64,000 nt of DNA from Streptomyces aquilus (GCF_003955715.1 NZ_CP034463.1:8556001-8620000); one strand, 5' to 3'; positions 33,916 through 42,584 are shown, counted from the first letter of the stretch. Numbers and translations: made by a program. Notes: a model not told the origin generated them from the letters alone.

Positions 33916-33944
33916 ACGGTAGGCAGCGGCGCCGAGACCGTCAA
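33916..33944 (-). promoter_or_regulatory. Probable housekeeping promoter of the ABC-F gene
   Basis: On the minus strand TTGACG (33944-33939), a 17-bp spacer and TACCGT (33921-33916) match the -35/-10 consensus of the principal Streptomyces sigma factor. Transcription would start near 33908, about 225 nt before the ABC-F start codon. Confidence 0.65.
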
Positions 33945-33980
33945 TCGAATTAATGTGAAGCCCGATCTGGAGGAGGCCCC

Positions 33981-34640
33981 GTGCCCGACGGCTCGCTGTC
34001 CCTGCCCGCCCGGCTCTACCTGCTGGCCTGGGACACCACGCGCGACGAACTCACCGACACCGTCCACGTCGACCACCTCGTGCGGGCCGGCGCCCTCACC
34101 GAACTGGCCCGGCGCGGACTCCTCCTCGACGACGACGGCATCGCCACCCCGGTCGACCTGGACTCCGACACCGGGGACGCCGTCCTCGACGGGCTCCTGG
34201 AACTCGTACGGGAGTCCCGCCCCCACCACTGGCACAGCTGGGTGCCGCTGCACGCGCGCGTGACGCTCGACGCGGTACGGGAGCAGCTGGCCGCCGACGG
34301 GTACCTCCGCGCGGAGAAGCGGCGGGCCCTGGGGGTGTTCCCGACCGTCGAGTACGCCCTGGAGCGCGTCGCCGTCGTGGACGCGCTGCGCGCGGAGGCC
34401 CGGCGGATCCTCGAAGGCCCGGTGCCGACCGCGGAGGTCTCCGACCGGGACGCGGCCGTCGTCACCCTGGCCGCCGCGGCCGAACTGCGCACCCTGATGA
34501 GCCGGGACGAGCGCGGCCGGTACAAGGACCGGCTGGCGGAACTGGCCGAGCGCGGCGGGGCGGCGGGGCCGGGGACGCGGAAGGCGGGGGAGGAGCTGAG
34601 GGCCGCGCTGACGCGCGCGGCCGCGCCGGCGGGAGCCTGA
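33981..34640 (+). CDS. GPP34-family (GOLPH3-like) phosphoprotein
   Basis: 219 aa, a bacterial member of the Golgi phosphoprotein 3 family: LSLPARLYLLAWD at the N-terminus, then RAGALTELARRGLLL, a central HHWHSWV with downstream ALGVFPTVEYAL, and a C-terminal helical DRDAAVVTLAAAAELRTLMS block. The eukaryotic relative binds PI4P and membranes. In Streptomyces several paralogs occur with no defined role. The start is GTG 33981 with GGAGGAGG seven bases upstream. Divergent from the ABC-F gene. Confidence 0.88.
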   Translation: MPDGSLSLPARLYLLAWDTTRDELTDTVHVDHLVRAGALTELARRGLLLDDDGIATPVDLDSDTGDAVLDGLLELVRESRPHHWHSWVPLHARVTLDAVREQLAADGYLRAEKRRALGVFPTVEYALERVAVVDALRAEARRILEGPVPTAEVSDRDAAVVTLAAAAELRTLMSRDERGRYKDRLAELAERGGAAGPGTRKAGEELRAALTRAAAPAGA

Positions 34641-34749
34641 GAGGTGAGGCGGGCCTCTGCCACGTTCGGGCCGGGCCGGGGCCGGCATCCGTCACGTCGA
34701 TGTCGATTTCCTGCCAGCGCCTGCCCGCCCCCGCTGCTTGGGTGAACGC

Positions 34750-35592
34750 ATGACCAAGCAGACCTCGCTCCGCGACCGCGCCCTCGCCTTCCACGCCCTG
34801 CACGTCCCCGGGCGCCCGCTGATCCTGCCGAACGCCTGGGACACCGCGAGCGCCCGGATCGTCGCGCACGCCGGAGCCGCGGCCGTCGCCACCACCAGCG
34901 CCGGGCTCGCCTGGGGCCTCGGCGCGGCGGACGGCGACCGGGTGGACCGGGACCGGGCCCTCGGGGTCGTCGCGGACATCGCCGCCGCCGTGGACGTCCC
35001 CGTCAGCGCGGATGTCGAGAGCGGCTACGCCGAGGACCCGGAAGGCGTCGCCGACACGATCCGCGCGGTCCTCGCGGCGGGCGCGGTCGGCGTGAACATC
35101 GAAGACGCGTTGTACGGGGAGGGCGCGGGACCGCTGCGGGACGTCGCCGAGCAGGCCGAGCGGATCGCCGCCGCCCGCGCCGCCGCCGACGCGGCGGACG
35201 TGCCGCTGTTCGTCAACGCCCGGATCGACACGTTTCTGCGCGGCGCCGGGGGAGTGGACCTCACCTTGGAGCGGGCCGCCGCCTTCCGGGCCGCGGGCGC
35301 CGACGGGATCTTCGTCCCCGGGGCCGTCGACCCGGGGATCGTGAAGGAGCTCGTCGACGGCGTCGACGGCCCTGTGAACATCATGGTGGGCCCTGGCGCC
35401 CCACCGGTCGCGGACCTGGCGGCGCTCGGCGTCGCGCGGGTGAGCGCGGGCGCGGGCATCCCCATGGCCGTGCACGCCCTGGTGCACCGCGCCGCGCGGG
35501 AGCTGCTGGACGCGGGCACGTACGACTCGCTGGCCGGCGGATTCGACTACGGCGAGCTCAACGCGCTCCTGGGCGGGGGCCGTCAGCGGTAG
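34750..35592 (+). CDS. Isocitrate lyase / PEP mutase-family protein
   Basis: A 280-aa TIM-barrel protein of the ICL/PEPM superfamily. Recognised blocks are LILPNAWDTASARI, AVATTSAGLAWGLG, PVSADVESGYAEDP (Mg-binding acidic residues), VGVNIEDA and FVNARIDTFL. The KKCGH catalytic loop of true isocitrate lyases is absent, so it is more like carboxy-phosphonopyruvate or oxaloacetate-hydrolase-type members. The substrate is not deducible. The ATG at 34750 follows a weak site; the open frame from 34738 adds only four residues. Confidence 0.87.
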   Translation: MTKQTSLRDRALAFHALHVPGRPLILPNAWDTASARIVAHAGAAAVATTSAGLAWGLGAADGDRVDRDRALGVVADIAAAVDVPVSADVESGYAEDPEGVADTIRAVLAAGAVGVNIEDALYGEGAGPLRDVAEQAERIAAARAAADAADVPLFVNARIDTFLRGAGGVDLTLERAAAFRAAGADGIFVPGAVDPGIVKELVDGVDGPVNIMVGPGAPPVADLAALGVARVSAGAGIPMAVHALVHRAARELLDAGTYDSLAGGFDYGELNALLGGGRQR

Positions 35593-35593
35593 G

Positions 35594-36010
35594 TCAGCAG
35601 GCGTCCCGCATCAGCTCGGCCAGCTGCTGGTCCAGGTCGAGCTGGAGATGCTCCAGGCCGACGGGCACCAGCTCGGCCGTCGCCTCCAGGAAGCGCCGCA
35701 CCTCGCCCGAGCGGACGTGCACCACGGCGGTGCCCTCGGGGGCGTGGAACTCCAGCACGGTGCGGTCGTACCCGTACGGCCGCACGCGGACGTCGCCATG
35801 GCCCTCGGGGGCCGTCATGCCCGCGGCGAGGAGTTCGCGGGAGAACGTCCAGCAGACGTCCACGCCCTCCAGGGTGGCCGGGGCCGGGAAGGTCATCCGC
35901 ACGGCGAACGGGTCGCGCCGGTCGTAGTGCAGTGTGGCGGGAATGCTCGGCATCCGCGGCGCGGCGGCGACGAGGCGGGCCTCTACGGGCTGCTCGATGA
36001 CGGTGGACAA
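35594..36010 (-). CDS. SsgA-like sporulation/cell division regulator (SALP family)
   Basis: 138 aa, the usual size for SsgA-like proteins, which occur only in morphologically complex actinomycetes and guide septum placement and spore maturation. Recognised blocks are LHYDRRDPFAVRMTF, WTFSRELLAAGM, GDVRVRPYG and VLEFHAPEGTA. I start at TTG 36010 (MSTVIEQPVEA) because GGGAG lies eight bases upstream and the upstream frame has no family similarity. Convergent with the PEP-mutase-family gene, one base between stops. Imperfect GGACGGCTGGACGG repeats lie upstream at about 36025-36090. Confidence 0.9.
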   Translation of the reverse strand: MSTVIEQPVEARLVAAAPRMPSIPATLHYDRRDPFAVRMTFPAPATLEGVDVCWTFSRELLAAGMTAPEGHGDVRVRPYGYDRTVLEFHAPEGTAVVHVRSGEVRRFLEATAELVPVGLEHLQLDLDQQLAELMRDAC

Positions 36011-36244
36011 CGCCTTGCTCCCTTGTGACGACTGAACGGACGGCTGGACGGACGGCCGAGACGGACGGCTGGACGGCCGGACCGACCTCCGGGCGGTCGG
36101 GGCCGGACACTGGAAGAGACGTCGGAACGGGCCCATCCGTGCACACCGGAATCGAGTGACCTCGGTCACCGCGTTTCATGCACGGGAGTGACGCAGCCGA
36201 CCTGCCGTGCCGCGAAGGGCACTTGTGACGCCCAGGACCCCATC

Positions 36245-36273
36245 TGGACGCCCACGCGCGCGTGGGCTAGCTT
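36245..36273 (+). promoter_or_regulatory. Promoter with a perfect 16-bp palindrome as spacer
   Basis: TGGACG (36245-36250) and TAGCTT (36268-36273) are spaced 17 bp. The spacer begins with the perfect palindrome CCCACGCGCGCGTGGG (36251-36266). The -10 box is eight bases before the ATG of the YCF48-like gene, so the mRNA would be leaderless, and a protein bound to the palindrome would block polymerase. Confidence 0.65.
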
Positions 36274-36281
36274 CGCCCGCC

Positions 36282-37403
36282 ATGAGGCGCTTGGGGAACA
36301 CGCGACGGACGAGACGTACGAGCCGCAGGATGCGAGCCGGTACCCGGATGGCCGCGGGGGTGGCCTGCGCGGCGGCGCTGGCCGCCCTGACGGCCGTACC
36401 GGCGCAGGCGCACGGAGCGGAGCACCGGGCGCCGCACTGGGAGCTGAAGGACAGCGGCACTCCCGACGTACGGTTCCGGGGCCTGTCCGCGGTCAGCCGG
36501 ACGACCGCGTGGGTGTCCGGCACCCAGGGGACCGTGCTGCGCACCACGGACGGCGGCGCGACCTGGCGGAACGTGTCGCCACCCGGCGCGGAGGAGCTTC
36601 AGTTCCGGGACATCGAGGCCTTCGACGCACGGCGGGCCGTCGTCCTGGCGATCGGCGAGGGCGAGGCGTCCAGGGTGTACCGCACCGAGGACGGCGGGGC
36701 CACCTGGACCGAGTCCTTCCGCAACACCGACGCGCGGGCCTTCTACGACTGCCTCACCTTCCTCGACCGCCGGCACGGCCTGGCGATGAGCGACCCCGTG
36801 GACGGGAAGTTCCGCATCCTGTCGACGAACGACGGCGGCCGCTCCTGGAAGGTGCTCCCGAACGACGGCATGCCGGCCGCGCTGGAGGGCGAGGCCGGGT
36901 TCGCCGCGAGCGGCCAGTGCCTGGTCTCCTCCGGCCCCAAGGACGTCTGGCTCGCCACCGGAGGCGCGGCACACGCGCGCGTGCTCCACTCCGCCGACCG
37001 CGGCCTGACCTGGACGGCCACCGACACCCCGATCCCGGCCGGAGACCCCGCCAAGGGCGTCTTCGCCCTCGCCTTCCGCGACCGCACGCACGGTCTCGCG
37101 GTCGGCGGCGACTACCGCGCGGACCAGGCCTCCCCGCAGGCGGCCGCGGTGACCGGGGACGGCGGCCGCACCTGGCAGCCCGCCGCCACCCCGCCGCCCG
37201 GCTACCGCTCCGGTGTCGCCTGGTTCCCGCACAGCCGCACCGCGGCCCTCGCCGTGGGCCCCACCGGCACCGACCTCACGACCGACGGCGGCCGCACCTG
37301 GCGCACGGTCGACACGGGCTCGTACGACACCGTGGACTGCACCCCCGACCTGGGCTGCTGGGCGGCCGGCGAGAAGGGGCGGGTGGCCCGGCTGGAGAGC
37401 TGA
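36282..37403 (+). CDS. Secreted YCF48-like/BNR (Asp-box) beta-propeller protein
   Basis: 373 aa with a long basic N-region, a hydrophobic core (MAAGVACAAALAALTAVPAQA) and AQA signal cleavage, hence exported. The mature part is a seven-bladed-type propeller with six Asp-boxes: TTDGGATW, TEDGGATW, TNDGGRSW, SADRGLTW, TGDGGRTW and TTDGGRTW. Such proteins are annotated as oxidoreductases or photosystem-assembly-like proteins, with no proven role in Streptomyces. I use the ATG at 36282 because the promoter just upstream predicts a leaderless message; an ATG at 36330 is an alternative. Confidence 0.85.
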   Translation: MRRLGNTRRTRRTSRRMRAGTRMAAGVACAAALAALTAVPAQAHGAEHRAPHWELKDSGTPDVRFRGLSAVSRTTAWVSGTQGTVLRTTDGGATWRNVSPPGAEELQFRDIEAFDARRAVVLAIGEGEASRVYRTEDGGATWTESFRNTDARAFYDCLTFLDRRHGLAMSDPVDGKFRILSTNDGGRSWKVLPNDGMPAALEGEAGFAASGQCLVSSGPKDVWLATGGAAHARVLHSADRGLTWTATDTPIPAGDPAKGVFALAFRDRTHGLAVGGDYRADQASPQAAAVTGDGGRTWQPAATPPPGYRSGVAWFPHSRTAALAVGPTGTDLTTDGGRTWRTVDTGSYDTVDCTPDLGCWAAGEKGRVARLES

Positions 37404-37449
37404 GCGCGGATGTGGGTACCCGGTCGCCGAGCGCGAAAGGAGTGAGCCC

Positions 37450-37779
37450 ATGCCACGCGGTTCGAGCCCGAAGAGGGAACGCCAGTACGAGCACATCAAG
37501 AAGAGCGCCCAGGACCGGGGCGAGAGCACGAAGCGCGCGGAGGAGATCGCCGCGCGCACGGTCAACAAGGAACGCGCCCGCTCCGGTGAGTCCAAGTCCG
37601 CGAGCCGCACCTCCACGCAGGACATGTCGTCCGGCAAGCGGGGCGGCCAGCGGTCCGGCAAGGGTGCGCAGGGCCCGACCTACGACCAGCTCTACGAGGA
37701 GGCCAAGCGGCGCAACATCAGCGGCCGTTCGGACATGAACAAGAGCCAGCTGAAGCAGGCGCTGGGCGGAAAGGGCTGA
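37450..37779 (+). CDS. Small basic protein with Rho-N/SAP-like C-terminus
   Basis: 109 aa, highly charged and low-complexity in the first 75 residues (KKSAQDRGESTKRAEEIAAR, SGKRGGQRSGKG), then a helix-extended-helix (TYDQLYEEAKRRNISGRS then KSQLKQAL) like the Rho N-terminal or SAP fold that binds nucleic acid. Sometimes annotated as a plasmid stabilisation protein in Streptomyces. AAAGGAGTGAG lies upstream of ATG 37450. Probably a nucleic-acid-binding accessory protein. Confidence 0.8.
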   Translation: MPRGSSPKRERQYEHIKKSAQDRGESTKRAEEIAARTVNKERARSGESKSASRTSTQDMSSGKRGGQRSGKGAQGPTYDQLYEEAKRRNISGRSDMNKSQLKQALGGKG

Positions 37780-37817
37780 CCGGAGCCCGTAGGGGAATGC
37801 GTACGCTCGTCGACATC

Positions 37818-38930
37818 ATGACGACCGTACGCATTCCCGCGGGCTCGCCCGCGACCGAGGACGAAGCCCGCGCCGTGCAGGACGAGTTGCGGACGAAGGT
37901 GGTGCTGGACGAACCGGGGCCACCGCCCGGAACCGGCCGGGTGACCGGCGTCGACGTGGCCTACGACGACGAGCGGGACGTCGTCGCGGCCGCGGCGGTC
38001 GTCCTGGACGCGGCGACCCTGGAGGTCGTCGCGGAGGCCACGGCGGTCGGGCGCGTCTCCTTCCCGTACGTCCCCGGCCTGCTCGCCTTCCGCGAGATCC
38101 CCACGGTCCTGGCGGCCTTGCAGGCCCTGCCCTGCCCGCCGGGCCTGATCGTCTGCGACGGCTACGGCCTCGCCCACCCACGCCGCTTCGGCCTCGCCAG
38201 CCACCTGGGCGTCCTCACGGACCTCCCCACGATCGGCGTCGCGAAGAACCCCTTCACCTTCACGTACGACGACCCGGCCACCCCGCGCGGCAGCACCAGC
38301 CCGCTCCTGGCGGACACCGAGGAGGTCGGCCGCGCCGTCCGCACCCGAGACTCCGTCAAGCCGGTCTTCGTCTCCGTGGGCCACCGCGTCACCCTCGACA
38401 ACGCCTGCGCCCACACCCTGGCCCTGACCCCCGAGTACCGCCTCCCGGAAACCACCCGCCGCGCGGACGCACTGTGCCGGAGCGCACTGAAGGAGGCGAC
38501 GCGGGTCAGGAACCCGCAGGCCGATCGGGCGGCGGCCGATCCGGAGCGAAGCTGGGGCCGTGCTGTGTACGAGCGCCAGGCCGACCCGGTGAGCTGGGCG
38601 GGCCGCGTGCTGGAAGCCGTGGCGCGCGGGTCGGCCCGAACGCCGGAGATCGACGCGGCGGTGGCGCTGGCGGGCGACCGCGAGCAGTGGCACCGCGGTC
38701 GCGAGGTGTTCGAACTGATCCGCTCCGGCACTCCGCTCGACGGGCTCACGACGGAGCAGCGGTCACTGTTCCGTCTCGCCGAACTCGTCGCCAAGGTCGC
38801 CCACAACGCGGCCGGGCCGCCCCCGTACTTCGACCATCACGCGGGCTGGCAGATCGGCCCCCTCGCCCGTCTGATCGCCGCCGACGATCCCGAGACGCAC
38901 GCGCGCGTGGCGGCCGTACTCGGCTTCTGA
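37818..38930 (+). CDS. nfi: Endonuclease V with an additional C-terminal domain
   Basis: 370 aa. Residues 1-225 are endonuclease V, which nicks DNA next to deaminated bases (inosine). Catalytic residues are present: Asp46 in TGVDVAYDD, Glu93 in FRE, Asp114 in the signature DGYGLAHPRRFGLASHLG, and Lys143 in GVAKNP. The family normally ends near residue 225-230. Here about 140 further residues follow (HRGREVFELIRSG, LAELVAKVAHNAAG, FDHHAGWQIGPLARLI), which I do not recognise as a nuclease domain. I use the ATG at 37818; an ATG at 37797 is in frame. TACGCT at 37802-37807 could be a -10 box for a leaderless message. Confidence 0.9.
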   Translation: MTTVRIPAGSPATEDEARAVQDELRTKVVLDEPGPPPGTGRVTGVDVAYDDERDVVAAAAVVLDAATLEVVAEATAVGRVSFPYVPGLLAFREIPTVLAALQALPCPPGLIVCDGYGLAHPRRFGLASHLGVLTDLPTIGVAKNPFTFTYDDPATPRGSTSPLLADTEEVGRAVRTRDSVKPVFVSVGHRVTLDNACAHTLALTPEYRLPETTRRADALCRSALKEATRVRNPQADRAAADPERSWGRAVYERQADPVSWAGRVLEAVARGSARTPEIDAAVALAGDREQWHRGREVFELIRSGTPLDGLTTEQRSLFRLAELVAKVAHNAAGPPPYFDHHAGWQIGPLARLIAADDPETHARVAAVLGF

Positions 38931-38991
38931 GTACGCGAACTGAGTATCTGTACGGATGTGGCGTGTCGTCATGATCGGCAGGCTGTGCCGC

Positions 38992-39153
38992 ATGACGACG
39001 CACCGTATGCCCCGCCACCGCTCCCCGAAGCCCCTCGCCGACCCCAACCGGCCCGTCGAGCGGGCGGTGATGGCCGCGCTCGTCCTGGCCGTGCTCGCGG
39101 GGCTCGCCTGGATCTGCGGGATGATCTACACGGTCGCCACCTGGCCGCTGTAG
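38992..39153 (+). CDS. Small single-pass membrane protein
   Basis: 53 aa: a basic, proline-rich N-terminus (HRMPRHRSPKPLADPN) followed by one hydrophobic helix (MAALVLAVLAGLAWICGMIY). The charge distribution places the N-terminus in the cytoplasm. The start ATG 38992 gives MTTHRMP; the open frame extends to 38956 without a better start. Function unknown; small proteins of this type are common in Streptomyces. Confidence 0.7.
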   Translation: MTTHRMPRHRSPKPLADPNRPVERAVMAALVLAVLAGLAWICGMIYTVATWPL

Positions 39154-39213
39154 GGCGTGCGGGACCGGCCATGCGCTTGTGGGGCGCTTGGGCGGCGCAC
39201 TAGCTTGCCGAGG

Positions 39214-39870
39214 GTGGATCTCTTCTCGTGGACGTGGGCGGCGCTGCGCAAGGCCGTCGCGGAACTGCCGGACCAGGACTTCGAGAAGCCGTCCGGCTGT
39301 GCCGGGTGGCTGGTGCGGGACCTCGTGTGCCATCTGGTCATCGACGCGCAGGACGTCCTGATCACCCTCGTCACCCCCGCCGACACGCAGCCCACCGCCG
39401 ACGCCGTCACCTACTGGCACGTCGCCGACCAGGCGCCCACCGGGGACGACCCGCTGGACGCGCTGATCGTCCGGCTCGCCGCCGCCTACGAGGAGCCGCA
39501 CCTGCTCAGGTTCCACCTGGACGACGTCGGTTCCGCCGCCGGGCGCGCGGCTGAACTCGCCGACCCCGCCGCCCTGGTGAGCACCCAGGACATGGTCCTC
39601 ACCGTCGGCGACTACCTCGGCGCCTACGTCCTGGAATGGACGCTGCACCACCTCGACCTGATCGCCCACCTCCCCGACGCGGCGGCACCGCCGAGCGCGG
39701 GACTGGCCAGGTCCCGCGCGCTGCTGGAGCAGATCGCCGGCGTCGCGTTCCCCGCCTCCTTCACCGACACGGACGCCCTGCTCGTCGGCACCGGACGCCG
39801 GGCGCCGACGGACGCGGAACTGGCCGAGTTGGGCGAGCTGGACAAGAGGCTGCCGCTGATCCTCGGCTGA
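39214..39870 (+). CDS. Mycothiol-dependent maleylpyruvate isomerase/DinB-like family protein
   Basis: 218 aa, with the four-helix DinB/MDMPI fold: FSWTWAALRKAVAELPDQDF, then GWLVRDLVCHLVIDAQDV with a metal-binding His, and YVLEWTLHHLDLIAHL with two further His. Family members use mycothiol or bacillithiol as cofactor. The specific reaction is unknown here, and it may belong to the more general TIGR03083-type group. The start is GTG 39214. TAGCTT at 39201-39206 is a plausible -10 box eight bases upstream, so the transcript may be leaderless. Confidence 0.8.
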   Translation: MDLFSWTWAALRKAVAELPDQDFEKPSGCAGWLVRDLVCHLVIDAQDVLITLVTPADTQPTADAVTYWHVADQAPTGDDPLDALIVRLAAAYEEPHLLRFHLDDVGSAAGRAAELADPAALVSTQDMVLTVGDYLGAYVLEWTLHHLDLIAHLPDAAAPPSAGLARSRALLEQIAGVAFPASFTDTDALLVGTGRRAPTDAELAELGELDKRLPLILG

Positions 39871-39942
39871 GTCGCCGCTACCCGCTCCTCGCCACCCGGA
39901 AGCCGGTTCCGGGCCGGGCCACGGCCACCCGCTCTTCGCGTG

Positions 39943-41121
39943 CTACCTGCTCTTCGCCACCCGGAACACGATCCCCGCCGCCCGCAGCCGCTCGATCAGC
40001 GCGTCCCCCATCGCGACAGCCGTCGTGACCTGGCCGGCCGTCGCCGGAAGCTCGTCGAAGGCGAGGCACAGCGCCGCCTCGGCGAACATCTTCGCCGTCT
40101 CGTCGTACCCCGGATCGCCACCCGAGACCTCCGTGAACACCTGACGGCCGCCGCCCTCGCCCACGAAACGCACCGAGAACCAGCTCTTCGCCCGCTTCTC
40201 CGCGCTCGGCCCGTCCCCGGGCCTGACCCGGCCCGACAACCAGCGCCGCGCGGGCGGCACCTGGGCCGCCGCGAACAGCGCGCCGACCGCGGCGACCCCG
40301 CCCACCGCCACCGGCAGCCGGCGCACGGCCGCGTAGTGGCGGTAGCGGAAGTCGGGACCGTAACGCTCCAGCGCCCTGGCCGACCGGCCCACGATCTGCG
40401 CGTCGATCGTCGGCAACGGCAGCGCCCAGGCGCCGACCTCCCCGGCGAACCGCGGAGCGCCGTTCGGCGTCGTGGCCCGGCGCCCCACCAGGCGCGGCTC
40501 GTGGCGTCCCCGGTCCCGCGCGGCGGCCAGCATCTGCCGGCCGCGCGCGAACTGGTTCAGCGCCGAGGCGAACGTACCGCCCGAGAACATCGCGTCCGCC
40601 TGCACGAACCCGTCCACCCGCAGCGGCACCCCCTCCGGCAGCTGCCGCACCGTGAAGTACGCGCCGAGGTCGTGCGGCACCGAGTCGAAACCGCACGCGT
40701 GCACCAGCCGCGCCCCGGTCTCCCGCGCGCGTGCGTCATGGCGGACGTACATCAGGTCCACGAACTCCGGCTCACCGGTGAGGTCGAGATAGTCCGCCCC
40801 CGCCTCCGCGCAGGCGGCGACCAGCTCCTCGCCGTACGTCACGTAGGGGCCCACCGTCGTGGCCACCACGCGCGCGTGCTCGGCGAGCGCCCGCAGCGAG
40901 GCCGGATCGGCCACGTCGGCCCGCAGCACCCCGATCTCCGAGCCGCCCGGCAGCCGCTCCCGCAGCGCCCGGAGCTTCTCCTCGCTGCGCCCGGCGACGG
41001 CCCAGCGCAGCCCTTCGGGTGCGTGCGCGGCGAGGTACTCCGCGGTGAGCGTCCCCACGAAACCGGTCGCTCCGAAGAGCACGATGTCGTACGGACGGTC
41101 CGTTCTGTTCAGCCTGCTCAT
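39943..41121 (-). CDS. Saccharopine dehydrogenase-like / trans-acting enoyl reductase family oxidoreductase
   Basis: 392 aa. The N-terminus has a Rossmann motif DIVLFGATGFVG and the strand WAVAGRSEEKL, then VATTVGPYVTYGEELVAAC and ADYLDLTGEPEFV, which mark the saccharopine-dehydrogenase-like family that includes the mycobacterial trans-acting enoyl reductase Rv2953. A hydrophobic stretch near residue 280 (VGGVAAVGALFAAAQ) suggests membrane contact. ATG 41121. It is divergent from the beta-oxidation operon. A role in lipid metabolism is inference from family. Confidence 0.87.
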   Translation of the reverse strand: MSRLNRTDRPYDIVLFGATGFVGTLTAEYLAAHAPEGLRWAVAGRSEEKLRALRERLPGGSEIGVLRADVADPASLRALAEHARVVATTVGPYVTYGEELVAACAEAGADYLDLTGEPEFVDLMYVRHDARARETGARLVHACGFDSVPHDLGAYFTVRQLPEGVPLRVDGFVQADAMFSGGTFASALNQFARGRQMLAAARDRGRHEPRLVGRRATTPNGAPRFAGEVGAWALPLPTIDAQIVGRSARALERYGPDFRYRHYAAVRRLPVAVGGVAAVGALFAAAQVPPARRWLSGRVRPGDGPSAEKRAKSWFSVRFVGEGGGRQVFTEVSGGDPGYDETAKMFAEAALCLAFDELPATAGQVTTAVAMGDALIERLRAAGIVFRVAKSR

Positions 41122-41320
41122 GACACCTCTCGTCCGCCGGCACGCCGTTGTCGGTGGCCGAGGCTAGCGTGACAGCAGGAAGGCGCGGACGGTGACCCAT
41201 CGGTAAATTGGCTAAGCGCTTGCTCGTTCGGGTCTTGTGTCCCGTGGAGCGGCTTCTTAGCATCAATGGTGTTACATCAGTTGTGTCACGCCCGGCAGGG
41301 CTGGACCGCATGGGGGCTGG

Positions 41321-42460
41321 ATGACCACGGCAACGACGCCAGGGCAGGGCCCGCTGACCGGCGTGCGCGTACTCGAACTCGCCGGCATCGGGCCCGGCCC
41401 GTTCGCCGCCATGCTCCTCGCCGACCTCGGCGCCGACGTGGTGCGCGTCGACCGGCCCGGCGGACCCGGCCTCGCCATCGACCCGGCGTACGACGTCACC
41501 AACCGCAACAAGCGCTCGGTGATCGTCGACCTCAAGGCCCCGGACGGCGCCGCCCGCGTCCTCGACCTCGCCGCGCACGCCGACATCCTCGTCGAGGGCT
41601 ACCGCCCCGGCGTCGCCGAACGCCTCGGTGTCGGTCCGGAGGCCTGCCACGCCCGCAACCCCAAGCTCGTCTACGGCCGGATGACCGGCTGGGGCCAGGA
41701 CGGACCCCTCGCCCAGCGCGCCGGGCACGACATCGCCTACATCGCCCTCACCGGCACCCTCGGCATGATCGGCGACCCCGACGCACCCCCGGCCGTCCCC
41801 GCCAACCTCCTCGGCGACTACGCGGGCGGCTCCCTGTACCTCGTCGTCGGCGTCCTCGCCGCCCTCCACCACGCGCGCGTGACCGGCGCCGGCCAGGTCG
41901 TCGACGCCGCCATCGTGGACGGCACCTCCCACCTCGCCGCGATGATCCACGGCATGGTCGCGGCCGGCGGCTGGCAGGACCGGCGCGGCGCCAACCTCCT
42001 CGACGGCGGCTGCCCGTACTACGGCACCTACGAGACCGCCGACGGCCGGTACATGGCCGTCGGCGCCCTGGAGCCGCAGTTCTACGACGAGTTCGTCCGC
42101 GTCCTCGGCATCCCCGAGCACGCCGACGCCCGCAAGGACTGGACCCGCTGGGGCGAGCTGCGCGCGGCCGTCGCCGCCCGCTTCAAGTCCCGCACCCGGG
42201 ACGAGTGGACGGCCGCCTTCGACGGCACCGACGCCTGCGTGGCGCCCGTCCTGTCGCTGGCCGAGGCCCCGCACCACCCGCACCTCGCCGCCCGCGGCAC
42301 CTTCACCGACCACGGCGGCATCACCCAGCCCGCCCCCGCACCCCGCTTCTCCGCGACCCCGACGGCGGTACGGACCGGCCCGGCGAGGCCCGGCGCCGAC
42401 ACCGCGGACGTGGCCCGCGACTGGGACGTACCGGACCTGATCAAGGACCAGAGCCGGTGA
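41321..42460 (+). CDS. CoA-transferase family III protein, alpha-methylacyl-CoA racemase-like
   Basis: 379 aa of the CaiB/BaiF family. The N-terminal block is LELAGIGPGPFAAMLLADLGA. Residues that mark alpha-methylacyl-CoA racemases are present: His136-Asp137 in AGHDIAYI, Asp166 in LLGDYAGGS, and Glu252 in LEPQFYDEF. It would epimerise 2-methyl-branched acyl-CoA so that the (S) form can enter beta-oxidation, which fits the acyl-CoA dehydrogenase, thiolase and FadB-like genes that follow. First gene of the operon. The 3' end is followed by 36-bp repeats. Confidence 0.9.
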   Translation: MTTATTPGQGPLTGVRVLELAGIGPGPFAAMLLADLGADVVRVDRPGGPGLAIDPAYDVTNRNKRSVIVDLKAPDGAARVLDLAAHADILVEGYRPGVAERLGVGPEACHARNPKLVYGRMTGWGQDGPLAQRAGHDIAYIALTGTLGMIGDPDAPPAVPANLLGDYAGGSLYLVVGVLAALHHARVTGAGQVVDAAIVDGTSHLAAMIHGMVAAGGWQDRRGANLLDGGCPYYGTYETADGRYMAVGALEPQFYDEFVRVLGIPEHADARKDWTRWGELRAAVAARFKSRTRDEWTAAFDGTDACVAPVLSLAEAPHHPHLAARGTFTDHGGITQPAPAPRFSATPTAVRTGPARPGADTADVARDWDVPDLIKDQSR

Positions 42461-42560
42461 AGGGCCGCGAACCGATCGGGTCCCGGCAGCCGGTGAAGGG
42501 CCGCGAACCGCTCGGGCCCCGGCATCCGATGAAGGTGCAGAAGCCCATGAACGGCCAGGA
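42453..42560 (+). repeat. 36-bp tandem repeat overlapping the racemase stop codon
   Basis: Copies at 42453-42488 and 42489-42524 differ at two positions; a third, degenerate unit covers 42525-42560. The stop codon of the racemase is inside the first copy. Translated in one frame it gives 12-residue units of the form PVKGREPLGPRH, but there is no separate start signal. Confidence 0.9.
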
Positions 42561-42584
42561 ACCCATGAAAGGCCCCGACGCGGA

